Below, piece by piece: positions 1 through 6,145 of a stretch of DNA of 6,241 bases. The position numbers and the translations under genes are program-made. Source of the stretch: Nocardioides sp. (GTDB lineage Bacteria > Actinomycetota > Actinomycetes > Propionibacteriales > Nocardioidaceae); contig JAOPXF010000283.1 of assembly GCA_025965295.1 (NCBI GenBank), positions 1-6,241 on the forward strand. The letters run 5' to 3'. The notes beneath the pieces are model-generated. The model did no database searches. It was not told the origin of the DNA and saw only the letters and a program-made list of their open reading frames with translations. How positions within the stretch are numbered: position 1 is the first letter of the stretch; the number at the start of each line of letters is the position of its first letter.

Positions 1-1
1 C

Positions 2-223
2 GACACCGTCTCGATCCTGGTCATGGAGATCGTCGACAACGGCTTCCTCGTGGCCTGGCCCGGCGCGATGACCGCGACCCTGGCGGACGCCCTCTTCTGG
101 GTCACGCTCGTCGCGTCGCTCGCGGTCGCGTTCGTCGCGACTGTCCCGGTCAACCGCTGGATGATCGGCCGTGGCCGCGGTCACGCAGTGGTTCACGAGA
201 TGCACGGTCACGCGCACCACTGA
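2..223 (+). CDS. DUF4396-type membrane protein, C-terminal part (5' end outside window)
   Basis: The frame is open from base 2, giving 73 visible residues before TGA at 221-223; the true start lies upstream. The fragment begins DTVSILVMEIVDN and has a hydrophobic segment (about residues 30-50 of the fragment) ending in VPVNRWMIGRG. This motif, a membrane helix followed by PVNxWxIxRG, is typical of the C-terminus of DUF4396 proteins, small membrane proteins of unknown function. The last 13 residues contain six histidines (ending HGHAHH), which could bind metal; that is inference from composition. The stop is only 17 nt before the next gene and I see no terminator between them. The family assignment is from memory of the motif, with only the tail visible, so it is likely rather than certain. 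Confidence 0.7.
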   Translation, partial: DTVSILVMEIVDNGFLVAWPGAMTATLADALFWVTLVASLAVAFVATVPVNRWMIGRGRGHAVVHEMHGHAHH

Positions 224-228
224 AACCC

Positions 229-234
229 TACGAT
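229..234 (+). promoter_or_regulatory. Candidate -10 element for leaderless transcription of the binding-protein gene
   Basis: TACGAT at 229-234 fits the actinobacterial -10 consensus TANNNT. It ends 6 nt before the ATG at 241, so the expected transcription start falls on or next to the start codon. No Shine-Dalgarno sequence is seen; the only AGG (236-238) is too close to the ATG. No good -35 is visible, which is common for such promoters. It supports 241 as the start over the ATG at 247. Confidence 0.5.
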
Positions 235-240
235 CAGGCC

Positions 241-1107
241 ATGCGCATGCATGGATCCCTCGCCCTCGTCCCTGCCCTGCTGTCGCTCGTCGCTGTCGCG
301 GCCTGCGCGCCGACCGATGACAGCAGCAGCACCGTGCAGGAGAGCACCGCCAGGACCGCCGCCGACTGTGCCCAGGACGCGACCTACCTGACGGACGGCA
401 AGCTCACCATCGCGACCGACTCCCCGGCGTACGAGCCGTGGTTCAGCGACAACGACCCGGCCAACGGCAAGGGCTTCGAGTCCGCGGTCGCGTACGCCGT
501 GGCCGACCGGCTGGGCTTCGCGGCGGGCGACGTCACCTGGGTCAAGGTGCCGTTCAACAACTCCTTCGCGCCCGGCACGAAGCGCTTCGACTTCGACATC
601 AACCAGATCTCGATCACGCCCAAGCGCGCCGAGGTCGTCGACTTCTCCGACGGCTACTACGCCGCGGCGCAGGCCGTGATCACGCTGAAGAAGAACGGTG
701 CGACGCCGACGTCCTTCGCCGACCTCAAGGGCCTGAAGCTCGGCGCCCAGACCGGCACCACCAGCCTCACCGCGATCCGTGACGAGATCCAGCCCGACGA
801 GGACCCGCTGGTCTTCCCGAACACCAACGTCGCCAAGCAGGCACTCCTCAACGGCCAGGTGGACGCGATCGTCGCCGACCTGCCGACCGCGTTCTACATC
901 ACCGCGGTCCAGATCCCGGGGAGCACGATCGTCGGGCAGTTCCAGGCCGCCGGCGAGCAGGAGGAGTTCGGCATGCTGTTCGGCAAGGGCAGCGACCTGG
1001 TGCCCTGCGTCAACCAGGCGCTCGCCGAGCTGAGGGACGACGGCACGCTGGACGAGCTCGAGACGAAGTGGCTCTCCGACACGGTCGATGTCCCCGTCAT
1101 CCAGTGA
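241..1107 (+). CDS. Amino acid ABC transporter substrate-binding lipoprotein (SBP family 3)
   Basis: A 288-aa extracytoplasmic solute receptor for a polar amino acid importer. It has a lipoprotein signal peptide: Arg2, a hydrophobic core at about residues 7-20, and lipobox V19-A20-A21-C22, so Cys22 should be lipidated and anchor the mature protein outside the membrane. A short Ser/Thr-rich linker follows (about 25-45). Family 3 hallmarks are visible: TDSPAYEPWF at 59-68, GFESAVAYAVADRLG at 78-92, ITPKRAEVVDFSDGYY at 125-140 (the Arg normally contacts the ligand carboxylate) and GAQTGTTS at 168-175. D213 in DAIVADLP lies where related proteins bind the ligand amine. Length is slightly above the usual 250-280 aa because of the linker. 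Start 241 is preferred over ATG 247 because it keeps Arg2 in the signal peptide and lies at leaderless distance from a TANNNT box. The ligand cannot be named from sequence. Confidence 0.93.
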   Translation: MRMHGSLALVPALLSLVAVAACAPTDDSSSTVQESTARTAADCAQDATYLTDGKLTIATDSPAYEPWFSDNDPANGKGFESAVAYAVADRLGFAAGDVTWVKVPFNNSFAPGTKRFDFDINQISITPKRAEVVDFSDGYYAAAQAVITLKKNGATPTSFADLKGLKLGAQTGTTSLTAIRDEIQPDEDPLVFPNTNVAKQALLNGQVDAIVADLPTAFYITAVQIPGSTIVGQFQAAGEQEEFGMLFGKGSDLVPCVNQALAELRDDGTLDELETKWLSDTVDVPVIQ

Positions 1108-1972
1108 CCCTGCCCGGACGGCGGTGACCGACGCCTGGACCCCCAGCGAGCGTGAGCTCGAGAGGGCCCGGGTGCGTCGTTCCCTGCACCGTCGGGGGGT
1201 CGTCGTCGCCACCGCGGTCACCGTTGTGGTCATCGGCGCCCTGCTGGCCGGCGTGCTCAGCTCGCCGGGGTGGCCACGCTTCCGCGAGACCTTCCTGTCC
1301 TGGCCGGACGCCAGGGCCGCGTTCCCGGACATCGCCAAGGGCTTCTGGATCAACGTCAAGATGTTCCTCGTCGCCGAGCCGCTGATCCTGCTGCTCGGGG
1401 GCCTGGTCGCGATCACCCGCGGCACCGTCTCGCCGTGGCTGACCCCGGCCCGCTTCCTGGCCGTCTTCTACACCGACCTGTTCCGCGGGATGCCGACGAT
1501 CTTGGTGGTGTTCCTGTTCGCCTTCGGGATCCCCGCGCTGCGGCTGCAGGGCATCACCACCAGCTTCTTCTGGCTCGGGACCGCGGCGCTGGTGCTGTCG
1601 TACGGCGCCTACGTCGCCGAGGTGATCCGCTCGGGGATCGAGTCGATCCACCCCTCCCAGCTGGCCAGCGCCGAGGCGCTCGGGCTCAGCCGCCCGCAGA
1701 CGATGCGCTTCGTCGTGCTGCCCCAGGCGCTGCGCCGGGTCGTGCCCCCGCTGCTCAACGACTTCGTGTCGCTGCAGAAGGACACCGCGCTGGTCGGGAC
1801 CGTCGGCGTCTTCGAGTCGCTCTACGTGGCCGCCGACTACGGCAACTACAACTTCAACTTCACGCCGTACCTCGTCACGGCCGCCTTCTTCGTCGCGCTG
1901 ACGGTGCCGCTCGCGCGGGTGACCGACTGGCTGGGCCGCCGCGCCACCCAGCGCGAGCGGGGTTCGCGATGA
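1088..1972 (+). CDS. Amino acid ABC transporter permease (HisM/GlnP type)
   Basis: A 294-aa inner-membrane channel subunit of the same importer. Hydrophobic segments are at about 37-57, 87-109, 122-149, 159-180 and 258-277. Family signatures are the FRGMPTILVV stretch (132-141), matching the FRGTPxL motif of polar amino acid permeases, and the cytoplasmic EAA loop, SAEALGLSRPQTMRFVVLPQ at 194-213, with Gly199 and Leu211-Pro212 conserved; this loop docks on the ATPase. Only one permease is present, so a homodimer is likely. The ATG at 1088 overlaps the binding-protein gene by 20 nt and has no Shine-Dalgarno sequence; GTG 1124 (codon 13) is an alternative. Either way about 24-36 charged residues precede the first helix, longer than in typical family members. 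The stop overlaps the ATPase start as ATGA, indicating translational coupling. Confidence 0.92.
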   Translation: MSPSSSDPARTAVTDAWTPSERELERARVRRSLHRRGVVVATAVTVVVIGALLAGVLSSPGWPRFRETFLSWPDARAAFPDIAKGFWINVKMFLVAEPLILLLGGLVAITRGTVSPWLTPARFLAVFYTDLFRGMPTILVVFLFAFGIPALRLQGITTSFFWLGTAALVLSYGAYVAEVIRSGIESIHPSQLASAEALGLSRPQTMRFVVLPQALRRVVPPLLNDFVSLQKDTALVGTVGVFESLYVAADYGNYNFNFTPYLVTAAFFVALTVPLARVTDWLGRRATQRERGSR

Positions 1973-2706
1973 CCGCGCTGCTCGAGCTCGAGGGCCTGCG
2001 CAAGTCGTACGGCGACCGCGTGGTGCTCGACGACGTCGATCTGGCCGTCGACACCGACGACGTGGTCTGCCTGATCGGCTCGTCGGGGTCGGGCAAGTCG
2101 ACGCTGCTGCGCTGCCTGAACCTGCTCGAGCAGGTCGACGACGGCGTGATCCGCTTCGACGGCCGGGAGATCTCCGACCCTCGCGTGGACCCGCGGGAGG
2201 TGCGCAGCCGGATGGGGCTGGTCTTCCAGGCCTACAACCTGTTCCCGCACCTGACCGTGCTCGACAACTGCACGCTCGCACCCCGCAAGGTGCACGGGCT
2301 CAGCCGGGCCGAGGCCGAGGAGCGCGCGCACGGACTGCTCGGACAGTTCGGGCTCGCCGAGCACGCCCTCAAGCACCCCGACCGGCTCTCCGGCGGCCAG
2401 CAGCAGCGGGCCGCACTGGTGCGCGCCCTGTGCACCCGCCCCGAGCTGCTGCTGCTCGACGAGATCACCGCAGCCCTCGACCCCGAGCTGGTCGGCGAGG
2501 TGCTCACGATCGTGCGCGACCTGGCCCGGCAGGGGACGACGATGATCCTGGCCACCCACGAGATGAGCTTCGCCCGCGAGGTCGCGACCACCGTCTGCTT
2601 CCTGCACGAGGGCCGGATCCTCGAGCAGGGCCCGCCGGACCGGATCTTCACCGACCCGCGCGAGGAGCAGACCCGGAAGTTCCTGCGGCGGGTGCTGCCG
2701 TCATGA
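1969..2706 (+). CDS. Amino acid ABC transporter ATP-binding protein (GlnQ/HisP type)
   Basis: A 245-aa cytoplasmic ATPase that powers the importer. All nucleotide-binding motifs are present: Walker A GSSGSGKST at 37-45, Q-loop Gln87 in VFQAYNLFPHLTV, ABC signature LSGGQQQR at 140-147, Walker B LLLLDE at 160-165 with catalytic Glu165, D-loop ALD at 169-171 and switch His197 in ATHEM. FQAYNLFPHLTV and ATHEMSFA are characteristic of polar amino acid importers. One mild departure is Ile166 after the Walker B Glu (DEITAALD), where most ABC ATPases have Pro; this is a tolerated variant and should not abolish activity. The start is the ATG that overlaps the permease stop (ATGA), preceded by a weak GCGGGG at 1957-1962. 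The same frame is open far upstream, but that stretch is out-of-frame permease sequence and not part of this protein. Confidence 0.94.
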   Translation: MTALLELEGLRKSYGDRVVLDDVDLAVDTDDVVCLIGSSGSGKSTLLRCLNLLEQVDDGVIRFDGREISDPRVDPREVRSRMGLVFQAYNLFPHLTVLDNCTLAPRKVHGLSRAEAEERAHGLLGQFGLAEHALKHPDRLSGGQQQRAALVRALCTRPELLLLDEITAALDPELVGEVLTIVRDLARQGTTMILATHEMSFAREVATTVCFLHEGRILEQGPPDRIFTDPREEQTRKFLRRVLPS

Positions 2707-2707
2707 T
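2702..2707 (+). promoter_or_regulatory. Candidate -10 element for leaderless transcription of the racemase gene
   Basis: CATGAT at 2702-2707 keeps A2, T3, A5 and T6 of TATAAT and ends exactly 6 nt before the ATG at 2714. It overlaps the ATPase stop codon. No Shine-Dalgarno sequence precedes 2714. The first base is C rather than T, so it is the weakest of the four similar sites in this window, and read-through from the importer remains possible. Confidence 0.33.
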
Positions 2708-2713
2708 CGGCGC

Positions 2714-3871
2714 ATGAGCTACGAACTCGGTCAGGGCACGGGCCCGCTGCGCGGGGTGAAGGTCGTCGAGATCGCCGGTATCGGTCCCGGCCCGCACGCC
2801 TGCATGATCCTGGCCGACCTCGGCGCCGACGTGATCCGCGTCGAGCGGCCGGGCGCCCAGCTGCTCGCCGGCGGCCCGCACAACCTGCTCAACCGCGGCC
2901 GGCCCAGCGTCGCGCTGGACCTGAAGTCCCCGGATGCGGTGCGCACCGTGCTCGACCTGGTCGAGCGGGCCGACGTGCTCGTCGAGGGGATGCGCCCCGG
3001 CGTTGCCGAGCGCCTCGGCCTCGGCCCCGACGAGGCGCTGGCCCGCAACGCGCGCCTGGTCTACGGCCGGATGACCGGGTGGGGACAGGAGGGCCCGCTG
3101 GCGCACGCCGCCGGCCACGACATGAACTACATCGCGATCACCGGCACGCTCCACGGCCTGGGCCAGGACAGGTCGCGCCCGCACTTCCCGGCCAACCTGG
3201 TCGGCGACTTCGGCGGCGGGTCGACGTACCTCGTGATCGGCATCCTCGCCGCGCTCCTCGAGGTCAGGGTCAGCGGCGAGGGCCAGGTGGTCGACGCCGC
3301 GATCGTCGACGGCACCGCCCACCTCAACGCGATGACGTCGGCCTTCCTGGCCGCCGGCACGTTCACCGAGGAGCGCTCGGCCAACCTGCTCGACGGCGGC
3401 GCGCCGTACTACGACGTCTACGAGACCGCTGACGGGCGGCACATGTCGGTCGGTGCGCTGGAGCCGCAGTTCTACGACGTGTTCGTGGAGCTGCTCGGTA
3501 TCAGGGAGCAGGCCCCCGACCGCTACGACCCCGCGAGCACGGAGACCCTGCGGGGACTGATCGCGGACACGTTCCGGACCCGCACGATGGCCGAGTGGAC
3601 CGAGGTCTTCGACGGCACCGACGCCTGCGTGGCGCCGATCGTGAAGCTCAGCGAGGCGCCCGACCACCCGCACATGAGGGCCCGCGAGGTCTTCGTCGAG
3701 CGGGACGGGATGGTCCAGCCGGGGCCCGCCCCGCGCTTCTCCCGCACCGCGGCGACGCTGACCACCCCGCCGTCGCCGACGGCCGGCAGCGAGACCCGCG
3801 AGGCGCTGACCGCGTGGGGGGTCGCGGACGTCGATGCCCTGCTCGACAGCGGAGCGGCCGTCCAGACCTGA
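2714..3871 (+). CDS. mcr: Alpha-methylacyl-CoA racemase (CaiB/BaiF family, Mcr-like)
   Basis: A 385-aa cytosolic enzyme predicted to interconvert (2R)- and (2S)-2-methylacyl-CoA, which lets methyl-branched fatty acids or sterol side chains enter beta-oxidation. It resembles M. tuberculosis Mcr along its length, including VEIAGIGPGPHA at 18-29, YGRMTGWGQEGPLAHAAGHD at 117-136, NLVGDFGGGS at 161-170, LDGGAPYYDVYE at 226-237 and GALEPQFY at 247-254. The catalytic residues known for Mcr (His126, Asp156, Glu241) correspond to His135, Asp165 and Glu250 here. The His and Glu separate racemases from the CoA-transferases of the same fold, which share only the Asp. It is about 25 residues longer than Mcr, from a short N-terminal extension, insertions and a longer C-terminal tail. 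It starts 7 nt after the importer ATPase stop, but no functional link to the importer is evident. The exact acyl-CoA substrate is unknown. Confidence 0.93.
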   Translation: MSYELGQGTGPLRGVKVVEIAGIGPGPHACMILADLGADVIRVERPGAQLLAGGPHNLLNRGRPSVALDLKSPDAVRTVLDLVERADVLVEGMRPGVAERLGLGPDEALARNARLVYGRMTGWGQEGPLAHAAGHDMNYIAITGTLHGLGQDRSRPHFPANLVGDFGGGSTYLVIGILAALLEVRVSGEGQVVDAAIVDGTAHLNAMTSAFLAAGTFTEERSANLLDGGAPYYDVYETADGRHMSVGALEPQFYDVFVELLGIREQAPDRYDPASTETLRGLIADTFRTRTMAEWTEVFDGTDACVAPIVKLSEAPDHPHMRAREVFVERDGMVQPGPAPRFSRTAATLTTPPSPTAGSETREALTAWGVADVDALLDSGAAVQT

Positions 3872-3878
3872 CCGGGGC
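3868..3878 (+). repeat. 11-nt direct repeat, copy 1 (spans racemase stop codon)
   Basis: CTGACCGGGGC includes the racemase stop codon and recurs identically at 4623-4633 across the amidotransferase stop codon. Both copies end 15-16 nt before the next start codon. It may be coincidence in GC-rich DNA or a shared upstream element. Confidence 0.3.
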
Positions 3879-3882
3879 CTGA

Positions 3883-3888
3883 CACCAT
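3883..3888 (+). promoter_or_regulatory. Candidate -10 element for leaderless transcription of the amidotransferase gene
   Basis: CACCAT at 3883-3888 matches the A2 and T6 positions of TANNNT and ends exactly 6 nt before the GTG at 3895. The 23-nt intergenic gap has no Shine-Dalgarno sequence at usable spacing; the GGGG at 3874-3877 is 17 nt from the GTG. Position 1 is C instead of T, so it is a moderate match. Confidence 0.38.
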
Positions 3889-3894
3889 CTGCCT

Positions 3895-4626
3895 GTGCAG
3901 CCCTTCCTCTTCCTCGGCACCCGCGCCGAGGACGACGTCGCCGACAGCGAGTACGCCGCCGTGCTGCGCTTCACGGGCCTGGACGAGCGCGACGTACGCC
4001 GGGTGCGCCTCGAGCGCGGCGCGCTCGGCGCGGTCGACCTCGCCGACTGGTCGGGGATCGTGCTCGGCGGCGGCCCCTTCAACGTCAGCGACCCGCCGGA
4101 GCTGAAGTCCGACGTCCAGCACCGCGTCGAGGCCGAGCTCCGCGGGCTGGCCACGCGGGTGGTCGCGGCGGACTTCCCGTTCCTCGGCGCGTGCTACGGC
4201 ATCGGCACGCTCGGCACCCTCGCGGGCGGCCTGGTGGACCGGACGTACGGCGAGCCCATCGGCGCCGTCGAGGTCCGGCTGACGGACGCCGGCCGCGCGG
4301 ACGACCTCTTCGGAGTCCTGCCACCGGCGTTCGACGCCTTCCTCGGTCACAAGGAGGCCGTAGCCGTGCTCCCCGCGGGCGCGGTGCTGCTGGCCTCCTC
4401 GGCCACCTGCCCGGTGCAGGCGTTCCGCATCGGGGAGCACGTCTACGCCACGCAGTTCCACCCCGAGCTCGACGTGCCCGCCCTGCTGCACCGGATCGAG
4501 GTCTACCGCCACCACGGCTACTTCGACCCGGTGGAGCTCGACACGGTGCTGGCCCGCGCCCGCACCGGCGTGGTCACCGAGCCGCCACGGCTGCTGGCGC
4601 GGTTCGTGGAGCGCTACGCCCGCTGA
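3895..4626 (+). CDS. Stand-alone class I glutamine amidotransferase (GuaA N-domain-like)
   Basis: A 243-aa protein with the type 1 glutamine amidotransferase fold, which hydrolyses glutamine (or a related gamma-glutamyl compound) and releases ammonia. The oxyanion-strand glycines are in IVLGGGPFNVSD (55-66), the nucleophile elbow GACYGIG puts catalytic Cys at 100, GHKEAV lies at 151-156, and QFHPELD at 187-193 supplies His189 and Glu191, so the triad looks intact. The protein ends about 50 residues after the triad and has no ATP-pyrophosphatase or other synthetase domain, so it is not GMP synthase itself. Stand-alone members are usually annotated only as GMP synthase-like amidotransferases; some act on gamma-glutamyl amines or peptides. 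The acceptor is unknown. The GTG at 3895 gives the expected N-terminal beta-strand (MQPFLFLGTR). It sits between a racemase and a monooxygenase with 23-nt and 22-nt gaps, which does not reveal its substrate. Confidence 0.88.
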   Translation: MQPFLFLGTRAEDDVADSEYAAVLRFTGLDERDVRRVRLERGALGAVDLADWSGIVLGGGPFNVSDPPELKSDVQHRVEAELRGLATRVVAADFPFLGACYGIGTLGTLAGGLVDRTYGEPIGAVEVRLTDAGRADDLFGVLPPAFDAFLGHKEAVAVLPAGAVLLASSATCPVQAFRIGEHVYATQFHPELDVPALLHRIEVYRHHGYFDPVELDTVLARARTGVVTEPPRLLARFVERYAR

Positions 4627-4633
4627 CCGGGGC
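4623..4633 (+). repeat. 11-nt direct repeat, copy 2 (spans amidotransferase stop codon)
   Basis: Identical CTGACCGGGGC to that at 3868-3878. It includes the amidotransferase stop codon and ends 15 nt before the monooxygenase start. The nearly equal placement before two start codons is the only reason to note it. Confidence 0.3.
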
Positions 4634-4635
4634 GC

Positions 4636-4641
4636 TAGGTT
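4636..4641 (+). promoter_or_regulatory. Candidate -10 element for leaderless transcription of the monooxygenase gene
   Basis: TAGGTT at 4636-4641 fits TANNNT and ends 7 nt before the GTG at 4649, so a transcript would begin at or very near the start codon. No Shine-Dalgarno sequence lies at usable spacing; the GGG at 4645-4647 is 1 nt from the GTG. The whole 22-nt gap (4627-4648) is occupied by the repeat tail and this element. Confidence 0.47.
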
Positions 4642-4648
4642 TCTGGGC

Positions 4649-6088
4649 GTGAGCCCCGAACACGTGGACGTCCTGATCGTCGGCGCCGGCCTGTCCGGCA
4701 TCGGTGCCGCCTGCCAGCTGCGCGAGCAGCACCCCGGGCGGAGCGTGGCGCTGCTCGAGAGCCGATCGGTCAGCGGCGGCACCTGGGACCTGTTCCGCTA
4801 CCCCGGCGTCCGGTCCGACTCGGACATGTACACCCTCGGCTACCAGTGGCGACCCTGGCGCGGCGACCGCGCGCTCGCCGACGGCCCGTCGATCCTCGCC
4901 TACGTCCGCGACGTCGCCGAGGAGTACGGCGTGGACCGGCTGATCCGCTACGACCACCGCGTCGTCGCCGCCTCGTGGGACTCGGCGAGCGCCCGGTGGA
5001 CCGTCGACGTCGAGCACGCCGGAAGCCGCACCCAGCTGACCGCCGGCTTCCTCTGGGGCTGCTCCGGCTACTACGACTACGACCAGGGCTACGCCCCCGA
5101 GTTCCCCGGCCAGGACGACTTCGCCGGCCCGATCGTGCACCCGCAGCACTGGCCCGAGGGCCTCGACTACGCCGGCAAGCGGGTCGTCGTCGTCGGCTCC
5201 GGCGCCACCGCGGTCACCCTGGTGCCGGCGATGGCGGGCGAGGCCGGGCACGTGACCATGCTGCAGCGCTCCCCGACGTACGTCCTGTCGATGCCGGCCC
5301 GCGACCCGGTCGCGAAGAAGCTGGCGCGGCTCCCCGCGCGGCTGTCGTTCCCGTTCATCCGGTGGAAGAGCATCCTGGTCGCGATGGCGAGCTACCAGCT
5401 CAGCCGCAGGCGGCCCGACGTGCTGCGCGGCTTCATCCGCAAGAACACGATCAGGCAGCTGCCCGAGCACATCGACGTCGACGTGCACTTCAGACCGACC
5501 TACGACCCGTGGGACCAGCGCCTCTGCCTGGTCCCCGACGGTGACCTGTTCCGGGCGCTCCGCGACGGCACCGCCTCGGTCGTCACCGACACGATCGAGA
5601 CGTTCACCGAGAGGGGCATCCGGCTCACCTCGGGCGAGGAGCTCGAGGCGGACGTCATCGTCACCGCGACCGGCCTGAGCCTCAAGGTGTTCGGGGGCAT
5701 CGACCTCACGGTCGACGGCGCGCCGATCAAGGTCCCGGAGACCATGGCCTACAAGGCCCTGATGCTCAGCGGCGTGCCGAACTTCGCGTTCACGATCGGC
5801 TACACCAACGCGTCCTGGACGCTCAAGGCCGACCTGGTCGCGCAGTACGTCTGCCGGCTGCTCGCGCACCTCGACGAGCACGGCCTGCGCAGCGCGGTCC
5901 CGGTGCCCGAGGAGGGCATGGGCGAGGAGCCCTTCATGGACTTCTCGTCCGGCTACGTCCTGCGTGCTCTCGACTCGCTGCCCAAGCAGGGCGACCGCGA
6001 GCCGTGGAAGCTGCGCCAGAACTACCTGCACGACCTGCGCACGATCAGGCGCGAGGACATCGACGACGGAGTCCTGAGGTTTGCGTAG
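4649..6088 (+). CDS. ethA: EthA-like type I Baeyer-Villiger monooxygenase (FAD/NADPH)
   Basis: A 479-aa flavoenzyme predicted to use NADPH and O2 to insert oxygen next to a ketone, or to oxidise sulfur in thioamides and sulfides. The FAD-binding GxGxxG is G12-A-G-L-S-G17 and the NADPH-binding motif is G183-S-G-A-T-A188. Between them the type I Baeyer-Villiger fingerprint FxGxxxHxxxWP is complete: F158, G160, H164, W168, P169. Stretches resembling M. tuberculosis EthA include GTWDLFRYPGVRSDSDMYTL (44-63), VHPQHWPEGLDYA (163-175), GSGATAVTLVPA (183-194), NPWDQRLCLVP-like YDPWDQRLCLVP (285-296) and YTNASWTLKADLV (385-397). EthA has 489 residues; this protein lacks about ten at the C-terminus, ending DDGVLRFA. 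The GTG at 4649 gives the expected short N-terminus before VDVLIVGAG. Unlike in M. tuberculosis, no divergent ethR-type repressor gene is next to it. The natural substrate is unknown. Confidence 0.93.
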   Translation: MSPEHVDVLIVGAGLSGIGAACQLREQHPGRSVALLESRSVSGGTWDLFRYPGVRSDSDMYTLGYQWRPWRGDRALADGPSILAYVRDVAEEYGVDRLIRYDHRVVAASWDSASARWTVDVEHAGSRTQLTAGFLWGCSGYYDYDQGYAPEFPGQDDFAGPIVHPQHWPEGLDYAGKRVVVVGSGATAVTLVPAMAGEAGHVTMLQRSPTYVLSMPARDPVAKKLARLPARLSFPFIRWKSILVAMASYQLSRRRPDVLRGFIRKNTIRQLPEHIDVDVHFRPTYDPWDQRLCLVPDGDLFRALRDGTASVVTDTIETFTERGIRLTSGEELEADVIVTATGLSLKVFGGIDLTVDGAPIKVPETMAYKALMLSGVPNFAFTIGYTNASWTLKADLVAQYVCRLLAHLDEHGLRSAVPVPEEGMGEEPFMDFSSGYVLRALDSLPKQGDREPWKLRQNYLHDLRTIRREDIDDGVLRFA

Positions 6089-6103
6089 CCGGTGATCGGG
6101 CAC
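6078..6103 (+). promoter_or_regulatory. Possible SigF/SigB-type stress promoter for the csbD-like gene
   Basis: GGTTT at 6078-6082 matches the -35 consensus GGWWT of actinobacterial SigF-type promoters. After 15 nt, GGGCAC at 6098-6103 resembles the -10 consensus GGGTAY with one mismatch (C for T). The usual spacer is 16-17 nt, so it is slightly short. The -35 overlaps the last codons of the monooxygenase gene. CsbD genes are classic general-stress sigma targets in Bacillus, which makes the site plausible but not proven. Confidence 0.3.
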
Positions 6104-6117
6104 GGACGGGCGTCAGT

Positions 6118-6132
6118 GCCGCAGAACGCGGC
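6118..6132 (+). other. Small perfect GC stem-loop between ethA-like and csbD-like genes
   Basis: GCCGC at 6118-6122 pairs perfectly with GCGGC at 6128-6132 around an AGAAC loop. It has no downstream T-run and only 5 bp, so it is at best a weak U-less terminator after the monooxygenase gene. If transcription starts near 6110 it would instead lie in the csbD-like leader. It may also be chance in GC-rich DNA. Confidence 0.22.
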
Positions 6133-6145
6133 GAGACCCACGACC

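Noticed and set aside
1270..1968. Possible N-terminal extension of the ABC ATPase, as its frame is open from 1270
   Set aside because: The extra residues are low-complexity Arg/Ala/Pro/Gly sequence read out of frame from the permease gene. The ATPase fold begins immediately after the ATG at 1969.
1969..2706. Ile166 in place of Pro after the Walker B Glu as a sign of a defective ATPase
   Set aside because: All catalytic residues (Lys43, Gln87, Asp164, Glu165, His197) are intact, and substitutions at this position occur in functional amino acid importer ATPases.
3834..4652. 272-codon + strand frame overlapping the amidotransferase gene
   Set aside because: It is an Arg/Pro/Gly-rich shadow frame; the 3895-4626 frame contains the complete amidotransferase active site.
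208..6103. Long reverse-strand open frames covering almost the whole window (208-1425, 1097-2281, 2648-3673, 3523-4782, 4574-6103)
   Set aside because: Their translations are Arg/Gly/Val/Asp-rich without recognisable domains, and each lies opposite a gene with clear motifs. Long antisense frames are expected when third codon positions are almost always G or C.
6099..6120. Inverted repeat GGCAC...GTGCC as a terminator
   Set aside because: Only 5 bp with a 12-nt loop and no T-run; it also overlaps the candidate promoter and shares bases with the tighter 6118-6132 hairpin.
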